Source: Choristoneura fumiferana
Lineage: Eukaryota > Arthropoda > Insecta > Lepidoptera > Tortricidae
DNA: 64,000 nucleotides
Reading direction: 5' to 3'
Assembly (NCBI RefSeq): GCF_025370935.1
Contig: NC_133474.1
Coordinates: 13,079,795-13,143,794 of the forward strand
Positions 34,480 through 46,300 of the stretch are shown piece after piece. Under the pieces are notes generated by a model. The model was not told the origin of the DNA and made no database searches. It saw only the letters and a program-made list of their open reading frames with translations. Each line of letters begins with the position of its first letter. Position 1 is the stretch's first letter. A program made the translations under genes and the position numbers.

Positions 34480-36040
34480 TGGGACTTGGTTGAATTTAGT
34501 AGTGACGGGCAGGCTTCCTCCAGGTCGCATTCTGTCCGGGCGTGAGGCCGGTGTGTGGGGGGCCGTTCGCGTGCTAATATCAGATGACACGGTAGCACCT
34601 CCGAGTCTTGAGACGCTTGTATTCTTGCGTACGAAGCATCCTCCCGCGTCCCACACGTTAAATTTCCCTCGGGAGCCGGATCGGTCCATTCAAGCCTTGC
34701 CGGTAAACTTGGAGGATGTGGTGCGAGCACTAGGGTCATTCCATAATGGGTCAGCCGTGGGCTTAGACAAAATTCGACCAGCTCATTTTCAGCTGGGTTT
34801 TGGAACACTGAGGGGGGTGTGAGGTCACGATCCACAACACGCACTTTCGTCACGGAACCCGGAAATCCAGACTGTGTCGTCTTGAAGTAGGATCTCAAGA
34901 ACGCGTCCAATACTGGCGAGAGGGATGTTCTGTTGGGCGAAGTGGAAAAATACATTCCCACCCTGTACCTTTTTTACACCAGGTCTATCATTCTCCTTCT
35001 AACCTTGTCTACGGCGATTCTCAAATTCTTTCGCAGGTGGGTGCGCAGCAGGGAGATCAGCTTGGACCGCTTACCTTCAGTCTTGCTATTTACGAAGCAC
35101 TGTCGTCTCGAAAATCACCTCTTAATATTTGGTATTTAGATGATGGCACCTAAGGGGGGAAACCTAAGGTCGTAAAGCAGGAATTGGCTTTCCTTATTCC
35201 CCCCTGAGAGGTATAGGACTAAAGGCGAATATGGGACAGGTTTACTGCTGCTGACCCGCCTGTTCTCCTTCTTTAACTTCTTTAAGGTCTTTCTTCCTGG
35301 TCTCAAAGGGCTTTTACACGAGACCTTTACCCTCTTGGGTTCTTCTATTTTCCAAGAGGCCATTTCTAGTGCACTAGAGACCCGGAAGCGTCTATTTTGC
35401 TCGCCCAGGAACGTTTGAAGAGTATTAATACCCATCTCATCTTGACTCTGTTACGAATGTGTTTCGCAGTTCCAAAAGTAACCTATTTTTTGAAAACCAC
35501 TCCAATGGTTGTGTTCGGGTAAAACTTCTTCTTTTGACGTCACGTTGAGAGATACAAAGGAGACTGTATTGAACGTGTCCCTTGCGGATGAGCAATGGGT
35601 CCAAGCGTCCTTGGCCATATGTAACGGTGGTCTCGGTTTGCGGCGTACGTCACATGGAGTTGGTGGCCTTATCTCTTAAATTTTTAAATCTCATACCATT
35701 TCGTATGTGGATGATGCACTGGCGAGGCGAATGAGACTGGCGTCACTGCACGGGGCTCCGCAGATACAATGAGTTTGGGATGACGAGGGTGGCTAGGGAC
35801 GCTCTGGCACGGCCTGTGGGTGTAACCACTGGGGTGGGTTTGGCCAGGCTGAAGTCGGCATCAAAAGTCAAAGCGGGAACGTGGTTAGGCGTTGCCTGTT
35901 CCTTATTTGGGAACACTCTTGGACAACGACTCATTGCGGGTGGCAGTAGCTCTCCGCCTGGGCTGCGATGTTTGTGTGCCTCATAAATGCAGCTGCGGCT
36001 CCGTGGTGGAACTGAATGGCCATCAGGGTGTGTTATGACC
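34480..36040 (+). pseudogene. Non-LTR reverse transcriptase pseudogene (plus copy)
   Basis: Shifting plus-strand frames give NLEDVVRALGSFHNGSAVGL then DKIRPAHF (about 34709-34793), a catalytic motif A-like DLKNA (34891-34905), RDVLLGEVEKYIPTLY, then QQGDQLGPLTFSLAIYEALS and the motif C core YLDDGT (Y-L-D-D at 35133-35144). NVSLADEQWVQAS follows near 35572. The copy then resembles the minus copy (KAGTW, SLFGN) up to GHQG near 36030. Known: these are fingers, palm A and palm C of a non-LTR reverse transcriptase. At least two frameshifts and several stops show it is dead. It ends at the same residue where the minus copy is interrupted, next to another GTATAACAAC end. Confidence 0.72.
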
Positions 36041-36168
36041 AGTATAACAACTTTAGATATACTTTCACTAGATATAAAAGATATTTGGCATAAATACCAG
36101 TAATTCATTATACCCACTGAACGTTATATCGAACATAGGTTATATCACATACATTATACCATCAATCA
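36041..36168. mobile_element. GTATAACAAC-family short element
   Basis: AGTATAACAACTTTAGATAT to CATTATACC, about 128 bp, containing TTCATTATACCCACTGAACG inverted relative to CAGTGGGTATAATGAAT at about 33746. It directly follows the truncated plus-strand retroelement. Confidence 0.45.
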
Positions 36169-36171
36169 GGC

Positions 36172-36510
36172 CTACGCGTCTGTTCCAGACGAATTTTGGC
36201 GTGTTGCCTGTGCACAACGTCTTTGGTGGCTGACTAGACCGATGCGAGAGCGACATGTCCGTCCACATCTCTGACAAGCGAAGTCTGCGGATGTTGGTGC
36301 AGAACGGCCTTGGTGTCGTTTCTGTCTCTGTCAACAAAGTGCATTGAGCCAGGCAAGCCTTCATCGCAATACTTGCGGCCCTCCAACACACGTCTGTGCC
36401 AATCACTGCATTTTTCCGCCAGCTTTTCTCAGTCTAGATGGTCAATTTTGAAGACGGCCATGTCTCACTTAGCGCAGTCCTTAAATCTCAGCAAAGGTCT
36501 CACGACGTTT
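36172..36510 (-). mobile_element. 3' end of a non-LTR retrotransposon (LINE tail)
   Basis: On the minus strand one frame reads CQRCGRTCRSRIGLVSHQRR then CA (36273 to about 36205). This CxxC...RIGL.SHxRxC module I recognise as the extreme C-terminus of many insect endonuclease/reverse transcriptase LINEs. Upstream, TGGCGGAAAAATGCAGTGATTGGC fits the tail of the same ORF. There is no intact frame, so this is a 5'-truncated relic. Confidence 0.6.
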
Positions 36511-36538
36511 CATTTGGCATTATACCATATTACTGTTA

Positions 36539-36679
36539 GGGGCTGTTTCACCATCCATTGATTAGCGTTAACCGACGGTTAAATGTGATGCCGTCTCCGT
36601 CTATTCGAACAAAACAAATAGAGACGGCATCACACCTAACCGCCAGTTAACACTAATCAATGGATGGTGAAACAGCCCC
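36539..36679. mobile_element. PIF/Harbinger-type palindromic MITE with TTA duplication
   Basis: GGGGCTGTTTCACCATCC and its inverse bound a 141-bp near-perfect fold-back. TTA at 36536-36538 and 36680-36682 is a clean 3-bp target duplication, as expected for PIF/Harbinger elements (TWA). Sister copies are at 9298 and 1698. Confidence 0.85.
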
Positions 36680-37701
36680 TTAGTATATTAATAGTTTGGT
36701 ATATTACAAGTCCATGATACCGGATAGTTAGATCATGAGAATATAACAAATGTTGTTGTACCAATAGTGCATTATATTTCTTATCGTTATATACACCAAT
36801 AATATATTTAAAGTTGCTAAGCAACCATGACGCATCAGTTTGTTACTCAGGTTTCTTACTTATTAGGTACTAATAAGTACTATAATGTTGAATGAATGAT
36901 TTATTTGTATAACATAGAAAAAAATGTTCTGATTTTTTTGTTGAAATGCTAATTAAAGTTATTACCTACAGAATAAATTAAGGTATTTTACGTATTATTT
37001 CATCCTTAAACCTAAGCGTATGCTTTGTATATACACCAAAAATACTAGGACATGATAATAATAAAAATACCTCAAAAAATAATAGTGAAAAAAAAAACCT
37101 TTTGTGCATTTAGTTAGAAATCAGATGGTGCCTTTGTGATTAATTACCTTATAATATTAACAAAAGTCTAGTGTTAGTAACAGTTAACGTTAAGTTATTG
37201 AAATTTTAGCATAGATGATTAATATTTATTATAATTAATTAATATTATTTATATAATTCTGTTCAGTAGGTACTTTGGAATATTTCTTTCCTTGCGATTT
37301 GGTAAATCAGCATTACGAACAGTTTGATAAGAAAAAAAAATGTGTGTTGTTAGTAAAAACATACTAAATTTATTGAGACGTAAATCACATTAGTTAATTT
37401 GAAATATGACGTTTGAGGTCAATTTTACGTTTAGTCTTTTTGCCTGATTGCATTTGCTCGATGACTAGGGGACAATTTACTAAAGCGACACTTATCTCCT
37501 AAACCAGTGGATTTTGCTATGAATTATTAAAACCTTATTATAGTCTATTAAATTATGTGTCATATATTCCTGGAAATTTCAAAATTGGTTGTCTGGTTAA
37601 AAAGTTATGATTTTTTTTCGTAAAAAAAAAACTTTAAATCGCTCTCCTGTAAAGTTGACAAAGTGTCGCTTTAGTACTTTTGCCTGCCGAGCGACGATAT
37701 G

Positions 37702-40178
37702 TACTTCCGTAACGAGTGCTTCGACGAGAAACATCCGTGTTAGAGGAGGTTTTCTATTGTTTTTTTTTTTTAAGAAACCAATTTCATTGAAAGCAGCTCT
37801 TTAAATTTATCAAAGGGTGACTCGGATAAAATCAATAGCGGGCCGAGCATATGGTTCCATTTTGAGTTACGGTCAATTGATTCCCTCACTGAATGCTGAA
37901 TATGGCATTGGTCCGTTGGTGTGGAGTAAATTTTCTTTATTACATTATTTGAATTAAATTCAGTTATAAGTTTGCCTTATTAAAAGAATTGGAGTCTCAG
38001 TTGAAAATGTTCACAAAACCATCGATTTTATTGGCATATCACCAGGTCGAAGTAACAATTGAAAATTCTGCATGATTATTAGAAAATGTGTCAGTCAAAT
38101 TACTGACTTTAAATAGTCAGTGGTATAGATCACATTGGGTAGTCATTATTGTCAGCAGGCTGTCACAGTGAATAGCTACATAGCTGTAAGCAAATGCAAG
38201 TAACTTTAGCCTCGCCACCACCGTGTGCAATTTATGCATGCACTTCATTCCGCATTGTTCGGTTTCGCAATGGCCGTGCTTGAGAGCCCTCCTCAACCAC
38301 GATTGACATTCACAGCTTGTACTCGTACGAGGTACGAGACGGCTCAGAAGTTCACCCTACCTCGCAGCGAGGGTTTGTAAAGCAAATACCTAAAGTTGGC
38401 AAGAGTTCTTGAACTGAAACTATATAGACGGGATTGTTTTATCGGGGTACTCGACTTTAAGTAGGTTGTTATGATTCCGTCGAAATACCGGAAACTAAAC
38501 TACCGGGCGCATAAAACATTTTGATCGCAATCTGATAGTTTAGATATACTTAAGAATTTTAACTTGAGCTACAAGTTATAATATTGCTACAATAATAAGT
38601 AAAAGTTTTCTGGCAAGTAGGTACATATAACACAATACCTATTATGTTGTTTGTTAATGCAACTCTATATTATAATACGAACATGCGCTGAACTTTACTA
38701 GCGCCAGGGGCTAAATCCCGTTACATATTTGGTAGGCATAGTTTCAAGTTTGTAATAAATGCTAACTGAACTATGCTTTGGAGAGACTGACAAATAGAAT
38801 GTTGGTATTGTTGGTACCTAGTATTTCTGATAGTGTATGTTGACATTTTCATTTGAAATTATACCAAATAAGTACTATTTCCGCGACTAGTTAATAAGTG
38901 GATCAGTGATTTTCGAACTTTTTACTTTACTGTGAGGTCTTACTTATTGACAAATTTTATATTTCGATGTCGAAAGACAAGTGTCCCATAGCTTTCGATA
39001 CTATGATATCATACATATACACTACACTTTCAACAGATTTTATTTTAGACTTAGATTGTTAACCTAAGTATTTCATACAAATTTAAACTTGATACCTACA
39101 CGCTTTCCTGAGAAAAGGGTCATCCATACATAATAGACTACATACGCTCGAAAAACATAACCCTTCTTTGGGCAGTCTGGTAAAAATAGACGGTTATCCA
39201 TCATATTATTACTCAGTTAAAGTTTGTTACCTAGTTCAGGTTTGTGAGCATGGCAGTTAAACCTTTTTTCTGTTACGTCGAGTCGTCGATTGCGAAGCGG
39301 TATCAAGAAAGATCCATACGGTATAAGCACGGTAGGTGAGGGGTCACGAAGGGCGCGAGTTCGTGTTCCAAACAGAATTACAACTAAATATAGTCAGTGC
39401 AAGTTTCTAATTATAGTCGGAGATGCCTGTACGTGATGCATTGCCGCGCGTAGCTGCTATATTTCAACGACTGTACGTTTAAATAATACGTTTCTATGTA
39501 GTTTAAAGCACCAAACCAATTTTTTGTGTTATAGGGTTAAATGCTGCTGTCTATGAACTAAATAAAATATTTGATCTTCTATGTGAAATGGCATGGTATA
39601 AAATATTGTACTTATCGTCTTCGAAGAGCACTGTTGTTTTTATAAGTAATTTTGTAATATATGATGTGTATGTAGCCACAGCATATTTGATTAATTTATT
39701 AAGCAAGGGGAACACGTTTATTAAGATTTACTGCACCTCTGCGCCGAAGGTGCAATATCAGCAGACTCCTAAACTCCTCTGGGAAATATATGCCGGGGCC
39801 CATAACGCTTCTACCCCCGTCATGAATCGCCACGTGGTCTCTGTAATTAATGTGACTCCGGGATAAGTTAATCAATGTTTGATTAACTTAATGTATTAGT
39901 TACAAATAAAAATTGTTTATTACGAGTTTCGAGTTTCAATCAAGTATTTCAAAGCTAATTATGGCGCCTGCTAGGCCAGGCGAGGCTAAAAGAGCTCGAT
40001 TAGATTTACCTTTGTGAAAACGGAAAAAGTTAATTCCAGGAACAGAAATAACTTCTTAAATTCCTAATTATACACACGACAAAAGCCTGAGTAGGTATGT
40101 TAAGTTTCTCAAAATGCTTTCCGGATTGTTAGATTGTCCGGGTCGAGTCAAGACTTGTTAGGATTTAGTTTAGGAAAG
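37702..40178. other. Intron segment without recognised features
   Basis: AT-rich unique-looking DNA. The longest open frame (39588-39866) has no start context or domain. I see no promoter, RNA gene or repeat end I can support. Confidence 0.4.
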
Positions 40179-40314
40179 TACAGTCAAGGGCAAAGATATC
40201 GACACGGCCAAAGTTGCAAAAATATGTATACACGGCCTTAATGTTAAGTGCATAAAGTCGTGTATACATATTTTTGCAACTTTGGCCGTGTCGATATCTT
40301 TGCCCTTGACTGTA
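40179..40314. mobile_element. Perfect hairpin MITE, 56-bp arms, TA-flanked
   Basis: Positions 40179-40234 (TACAGTCAAGGGCAAAGATA...) are the exact inverse of 40259-40314, with a 24-base loop. Taking TA as target duplication, the ends are CAGTC/GACTG, which suggests a Tc1/mariner-type non-autonomous element. Perfect arms indicate a recent insertion or strong selection for symmetry. It is non-coding. Confidence 0.88.
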
Positions 40315-40740
40315 CCTAGTCTATACTTATACATAGTTTTACATAATATTTAAGACCTTAATATGTAAGGTCTGCAAGGAAATGTAGAATGTAGATTACG
40401 TCCGTGTGATCATAGTCTAATTAACGAGAAGAGGGTAAGGCACGGCGCGTTTCTAGAATTACAAAGGGCATAAAATAATAACCGCCATCCTGTTCCCACA
40501 GGACTTGCGTTTTAATGAAACTTGCTTAAGACTTTTTTGCTACCAATTAAAAGGCATGTAATTTTTAAAAAGGGGTTATTAGGGAATTGCGAAGTATTTC
40601 GCTAGTAGTTTCTGAAATATTCTTGTGTGCTTGTTGCTAGTTTACTGATGTCGAGTTTCTTTATTGTTACCTAATTATGCCAGTAACTCAGCTTTCAGAA
40701 ACAAACACTAATATAGGTATGAAGGGTTTTTATTTAAAAA

Positions 40741-40905
40741 GCAGTGGTGGCTTGGCCTCTCAATCAGAGGGTCATTGTTCGAACTGGACTTGCACTTCTC
40801 TGTTTTTCCGAATTTATGTGTGAAATTAAATTACACCTGAAATTTACTATAATCTGTTCCGTGAGGAAACCTGTTCATTCCTAATCTGCACTGGGTCTGG
40901 TCTGT
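40741..40905 (+). mobile_element. SINE, 5' part
   Basis: GCAGTGGTGGCTTGGCCTC, the B-box-like TGTTCGAACTGG, TTTATGTGTGAAATTAAATT, GTGAGGAAACCTG and CTGCACTGGG appear in the order I know from a common lepidopteran SINE. Its 3' half (GAGAGGAGACC..GCTCAGCA) is missing here but seen at 41611. Confidence 0.65.
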
Positions 40906-41610
40906 CAATCTGATAGAAGGCTTTTGACTAACTGTGGGACGTGTATAAGCCGAAGGTGAAGATTTATATGCCACTGTTGGCAAAGACCCACTTTTTGACC
41001 TCCTCAGCTCTCTAACCAGAGCTCGATGGAGGCATTCTTCAAACATTGTTCTAAAAGAATGTTTAACAACAAAGAAACAGTATTTACAGCACACTGTAAT
41101 TTTTGCCATTTGATTAATCCAAAACACCCATTTAGTTAGTAGCTATCAAAAATTCTCGCCATTTCCGGCCCGTGATTCATATAATAATTACTTTCTTTCT
41201 ACCCATTCATCCATCACGCGGACTTTATAGCGAGACACGGACGCCGTTGTCCGTAATAAACTACGGTTGCTTAATTTTTGCCCGGCAAGAGTTGCTTTTG
41301 ATTAATCGTTTAGGAAAACAAGTCCGCCGAAGCTGTTATTTGGTGTGGATTGTGGCTGCTCAATTGATGCAATTATTCTTACGTTAAGGTAAGCGGAGAT
41401 GGTCGCTCCGGTTCGCAGGTGACGTGACTTAGCTAACGGACGCTGATGGTGATGTCGTGCATCGGCTATTTGTCCGATTCGTGCTCGGTTATTATTAATA
41501 TTTTTATACTCACACATGTCCCATTGAGAAAGCGTGTGACGTCGAAACGATTTTGGTTAACTCAATCAGCGGTGTAAATGTGAAGAAGATCCCGTCCGGA
41601 TTTAGTGATT

Positions 41611-41696
41611 ATTCTGAGAGGAGACCTGTGCTCAGCAATGAGACGTCTATACTATAGAGATAGACTCTATACATACAGGCTGGGATGTTGATGATG
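41611..41696 (+). mobile_element. SINE 3' end
   Basis: ATTATTCTGAGAGGAGACCT, GTGCTCAGCAATGAGACG and GGCTGGGATGTTGATGATGG are the typical 3' end of the SINE family at 40741. Confidence 0.6.
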
Positions 41697-41855
41697 GTCA
41701 TCATGAGGTTAGAGGTGCCGAGTTCGAATTCCGGCATAGATAGACACTTCTTTTGATCTATTACATGTTGTATGTTATTCTATCATGATTAGTTCATTTA
41801 TTTGTCTGTGATCGCTCTACACCGAGCTCTCACAGATTTTTAATAAAAAAAAAGC
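41697..41855 (+). mobile_element. Second tRNA-derived SINE, partial
   Basis: GAGTTCGAATTCCGGC is a good Pol III B-box with T-arm. It is followed by a T-rich body, GATCGCTCTACACCGAGCTCTC and an A-rich tail. The A-box half is degraded where it abuts the preceding SINE end. Confidence 0.55.
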
Positions 41856-42800
41856 TTTAAGCTTTATCCAACTGTCTGTAGTAATGTAATTTGATTTATC
41901 GCCGATACAGAAAAGTCTTTTTTTCTGTTTCAAGAATAAAACGATTGGCTTATGAATTAAACCCTTCACAAAACAAATTACTTAAACACGCGAGTTAGCA
42001 TCGGGGGTCTTGTCGCCCACTGACAAATTGATGGGAGTTCTAAACATTTTATGATAAACGTTTCTTTTTCAAGTAAGAAAGTTGAAAAGAAATACCATTT
42101 CAAGCAAAAGATGTTCATAAGGCAGTTAATTAGATGACCACGTTGTCTATGGTAAAGAATTTCGCTTTTCCATAGCTAGTGTCGATTTTCAAACGTTCCG
42201 GAGCTAAGCAACTAAGGCTTTCATCTCACGGTGTCGCAAATTGTTAGCAGCAACTGAACAATACCGGTGAACTGAGGAACAATACAAGGAGGTTCAGAAC
42301 GAGACGAGTGGCTAACTAATGAAATTACCTGCAACAAAGCGAGATCCGCGGTGGCTCGTGGGTTAGGTACTATACGTACTATAGCTACTGTCTCAGCTGT
42401 CCCACTTAGACCCGGCGCAAACTCCCGGATGTCCGGCAGAGTTAATGTCATCGATCGCGTTTAATTAAAAATAAAAGTTCTACGTTGACAAAATAAGCCA
42501 TTTAGTTTTCAACGTGGGCGGTTCTTAATTGAGTTTATTGGTGTCTAGTTTAAAAACAAATTAGGCTGGCTGAGCTTATCACGTTTTCATGAAGCTATTG
42601 TTTCTATCGCCGCGTTGAGCTCGTACTAAATCAGGATATTTGATCATTTCGGTTGAGTTCCCGTATTTGTAGTTTATGTGTAGGTACATACGAACGCGTT
42701 CGCTTGCAATATTGGTTCGTAGTGACCGTTTCTGTGGCGGGCGTAATTATAGTTAGTTAGAATTTGTGAATAAAGAAAGAAACAAATTATTCCTCATGTC

Positions 42801-42917
42801 CTCCTAACGCCCAAGTCAAATTTTTGATTTATGAATATCAAACTTTATGTCATTTATGATAGAGTTTGATGTTCAAATTACAATAAGTCCTTTATAAAGG
42901 ACTCTAGGCGTTAGGAG
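42801..42917. mobile_element. Fold-back MITE with CTCCTAACGCC ends
   Basis: CTCCTAACGCC is inverted as GGCGTTAGGAG. Inner AAGTC/GACTT-like, ATCAAACT/AGTTTGAT and TTTATAAA words make a nearly palindromic 117-bp unit. Confidence 0.7.
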
Positions 42918-43159
42918 AATATTGCAAGAGTTACAACAAAAATGGAAATAATACATTATCGCGAAATTGTCTCAACTTAGCAATGCCATCATACGATACG
43001 GCCGGCGCTGGTCTTTGATCGGGACCATAACTTTTTATTGTTTAACAACAAAACATTCAGTGAAAGTAGAAACTGGATATATACGACATAAAATAACTAT
43101 AATGGGCTTAAAATTAATTAATACTATGACTGATGCTGGATCGTTACTGTAGAACTTAT

Positions 43160-43360
43160 CGACTGTGAGATACCTTCGCCGCAATCCTAGCCTCGAGCGA
43201 AATTGCACTTCATTTGCGTGCACGCCGCTTCCGAGCCACTACAATGTTCTCACGCCCTCTCGTGCTCTGCGCTGCCGCGGTCCGGCGAGCGAGCCGGCCG
43301 GGGCCGGCGCATCTCGGAACGCTCGCAAGCACCAGCATTCCCGCATTGATAGCTAGATCG
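43160..43360. promoter_or_regulatory. GC-rich, CpG-rich island in the intron
   Basis: A patch with CCGCGGTCCGGCGAGCGAGC and GGGGCCGGCGC contrasts with the AT-rich intron. A plus-strand frame starting MFSRPLVLCAAA (43242) looks signal-peptide-like, but basic, Ala- and Arg-rich frames arise easily from such DNA. It could be an internal promoter or enhancer of CadN; unproven. Confidence 0.25.
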
Positions 43361-45426
43361 TTATCGAACCTACTAATAAACCGTCGACATACAAACCATC
43401 ATGAGATATCATTTAGAAAAAAATGGTTTGCGCCTCATAATTATATTCATCTTCATTTCAAAATTGTTACCTACAACGCCACAACGAACGGTTAGTTTTG
43501 CCAAGTCATCGCTCTGAGCTCTCACGCCAGCGAGTTGAGATGTGTAAGTGGGGTCATTTATGAGTGTTGTTTCTATTCTATAAGGAACGGAGGCTGTATG
43601 GGATGGCCTGCAGCACAGAAATACGAGACCGTGCATACAAACGTGTTTAATCGGCGGAGCCGCGTTGCAATGGACCGCGGGCTCATCCATTCGGGCGAGG
43701 CGGAGATATCACACGTGCACATAATGGAAGGAGCTTACGATGCAGCTTTTGATATCATAATTAAGACCGGAATGACCCCCAAGCGGCGGCGGCACGGAAT
43801 AAAAAATGTTTATTTTATAAGTAGGCATAATTTAATACTTTAATAACTCCACCTGAATGGTTATTAAATCAACGCTTGACGGCTTTAGAGGATTTATCCC
43901 TCGGCACGCCGTAAAGTAAACCTTGGAAATATGCTTAACACTATCAATTATTTATTCGGCTCAGTAACAGCTCACTTATACTCGTTAGTTTTATCTGGGA
44001 AAGGAGATACGATACGGCCTCTGGAACGATAGAGATAGGTTCAGCTCTTAAAACAAGCCGCGTTGATGACGTAATTAAGAGGTCTTTTATTGCGTCTTGC
44101 GGGTATCAAGTCCATTTAATAAGACGCAAAGCTATTTATTGTCTGATCGATGCTATTACTCTGACATATACGCTATAACTTCTGTAAGAGTTTAGATTAT
44201 AACAAGAGTAATGACAGCAGACAGTAATGGTACCGGAGGGATAGATATTTCGTTAAGTTTACAAATCTTATATTGATTTCAAGATTGTTAAAAATAATAC
44301 CGAAGTTCACCACTGACTGAAGGTATAAGAACACTTAATAAAGATTCCATGCATCAGAAATAAAGCATCGCTGTAATTTTTCTCAATCGTCGTGCTACTA
44401 CCGTCGAGCTTTCTCATTTGTATATACTGAGGAAATACTAGACAGTAAACTATTTATAACTCCTAAAAACTGAATCAAGGCCACAGTTAGATTATATTTT
44501 CTAGACGTCAACAATTATACCCATGTCGCGTCGAAGAAAAGAAGTCGATGATCGTCACAGTTTAGTTCATCAAAATAACTTCGCACAGCGGGCGGATGCA
44601 CGTGTGGAGCAGCCGCTTGTTCTATGCTGTTTTTGTTGCACCCGTTCAGTTTTTTACTGTATGTGCATACGATTTGGTCCTTTAAGCCCGCAGATTTTTC
44701 GCCGCTAAAAAAGGAACATTAGCGTGCGGCTTTTGTTTTTAAGATAGAGAGATAAGAGACGCATTAGAAAATGAGGCTGATAGGCATCTTACCGAGCTTA
44801 GAAAGCTGGCTTTTATTTGAGCAAAGTCATTCATACGGAACCCCGGGTTCCATATAGTTATGCATTGAAGTTAAGCGCAAAATCGCGCTGTTATGAAGTA
44901 AATTAAATCGTTGATTTTGCTTTTGACACGCGAAGCCAGAATTTAACAAAATTAAATTGAAAAGCCGATAACTAAAACGAATACCGCGCCAACATAGATT
45001 TAACTTCCCTTTGTTAAATAAAACGCGAGCATAACGGATATCTGTTGTTCTTTTCGGAGCTCTCCCTTTTAGAGCTTTGTCGAAATATTTACGCCCCACA
45101 TTGGACGTGAAATTCTAAACAATGCGCGAGCGCATGTGTGCTGTGGAACACGTGCGGCGCGCGCACTGGGATTTAGTAAACAGAATCCCGCCAAAAAGTA
45201 AAAGGGCCATCTCGGTACAATTTTGTAAAAAGAATTATAGATACCACTTATTTCGTAAATATATAACAAATTAGAACACTGAATTATTTATAAACGCAAC
45301 TCATAGTATCTGCCTCCCAGTGGCGTGGAGTGAACATTTTTGTTCGGCAATCCGTACAGGCCGTACAGGGATAGAAGGCTGAGTAAGGTATGTCTTCGGA
45401 TGCAATATAGCTCCTCGGAGTCAGTA
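43361..45426. other. Intron segment with few features
   Basis: Only a short hairpin (TTATTGCGTCTT inverted as AAGACGCAATAA-like AATAAGACGCAA, 44089-44128) was noticed. Open frames of 60-102 codons show no recognisable domain. Confidence 0.35.
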
Positions 45427-45450
45427 TCTATATATATATAAAAGAAGAAA

Positions 45451-45492
45451 CTGACTGACTGACTGTCTGACTGACTGGCTGACTGACTGACT
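45451..45492 (+). repeat. (CTGA)n microsatellite
   Basis: About ten CTGA units with one CTGT and one CTGG variant, inside the Helitron-like element. Confidence 0.9.
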
Positions 45493-45586
45493 TATAGATC
45501 AACGCACAGCCCAAACCGCTGGGCCTAGAAACTTGAAATTTGGAATATATGTTTCTTAATAGGTGTAGACGCGCACTAAGAAAGGA

Positions 45587-46040
45587 TTTTTCGAAATTCC
45601 CACGGGCTAGGGAATAAATGGGATTTATATTTTGACTTCAAAATGGCCCTATTTCCGTAACTATAATTAGTAGAAACTTCAAATTTGGCATGCATGTAGG
45701 TAATACTAACAGCTAAAAATAATTTCCAAGATTTTTCGAAATTCCCACGGGATAGTGAATAAATGGAATTTATATTTTCACTTCAAATTAATGACCCTAT
45801 TTCCGTAACTATAGTTATTAGAGACTTCAAATTTGCCATGCGAGTAGGTAATACTAACAGATAAAAATGTTTTTCAGGATTTATCCAAATTCCCACGGGA
45901 TAGGGAATAAATGGGATTTCTATTTTCGCTTCAAAGTGGCCCTAACTCCGTAATTATCAATATTAGAGACTTCAAATTTGGCATGCAGGTAGATAATACG
46001 TTACTAATAAGTAAAAACTGTTTTAATGATTTAAAAAAAA
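45587..46040 (+). repeat. Tandem repeat, about 146-bp unit, three copies plus a partial
   Basis: Each unit carries GATTT(T/A)TC.AAATTCCCACGG, GGGAATAAATGG, TTTCCGTAACTAT and AGACTTCAAATTTGGCATGC. Units begin near 45587, 45733, 45878 and 46030 (partial). They have diverged, so this is an old array. Confidence 0.8.
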
Positions 46041-46300
46041 TCCCAGGGATAAAACGATAAAAAAGAATTTTATATACCATCTGGATCAAAAAACGCACAA
46101 GCTAAAATAATAAAAATAGGGACTGGAGATTTGGCAAACTGATCTACTAAATCTGGTAACTATATAATAATTTAGCAGTGACATCCTGCTCACCCTGGCC
46201 AGGATCGTCTCCGTAGAAGGGAACTCCTCAAAAATTGATGGCTCTCACAAAAGATTTATACATTATTGTTAAATTTCAATGACAATGCGTTTATATGATA

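Larger units (their letters stand above)
32140..37701. mobile_element. 5.6-kb composite bounded by perfect 43-bp terminal inverted repeats
   Basis: Positions 32140-32182 start CATATCGTCGCTCGGCAGGC and are the exact inverse of 37659-37701. Inside the left end the motif (G/A)(T/C)TTTAGT..TTTTGCC recurs at about 32281, 32355, 32396, 32437, 32478, 32521 and 32602, in the opposite sense to the left TIR copy. The right end has it at 37427 and inverted at 37471. Such subterminal motif arrays are known as transposase-binding regions in several DNA transposon superfamilies. No transposase was found; the interior holds retroelement debris. No target duplication is obvious, so the superfamily is unassigned. 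Confidence 0.7.
45427..46300 (+). mobile_element. Helitron-like element with internal minisatellite
   Basis: It starts A|TCTATATATATATAAAAG, as expected for a Helitron 5' TC end after A, followed by (CTGA)n and AACCGCTGGGCCTAGAAAC. The interior is a tandem repeat (45587-46040). The matching 3' end was not identified with certainty. Confidence 0.55.

Noticed and set aside
34380..34961. 193-codon minus-strand open frame
   Set aside because: It is antisense to the plus-strand reverse transcriptase pseudogene (conserved residues read on the plus strand) and has no domain of its own.
41697..41740. tRNA gene candidate because of GTTCGAATTCC
   Set aside because: The 5' half cannot form acceptor, D and anticodon stems; it fits a SINE fragment.
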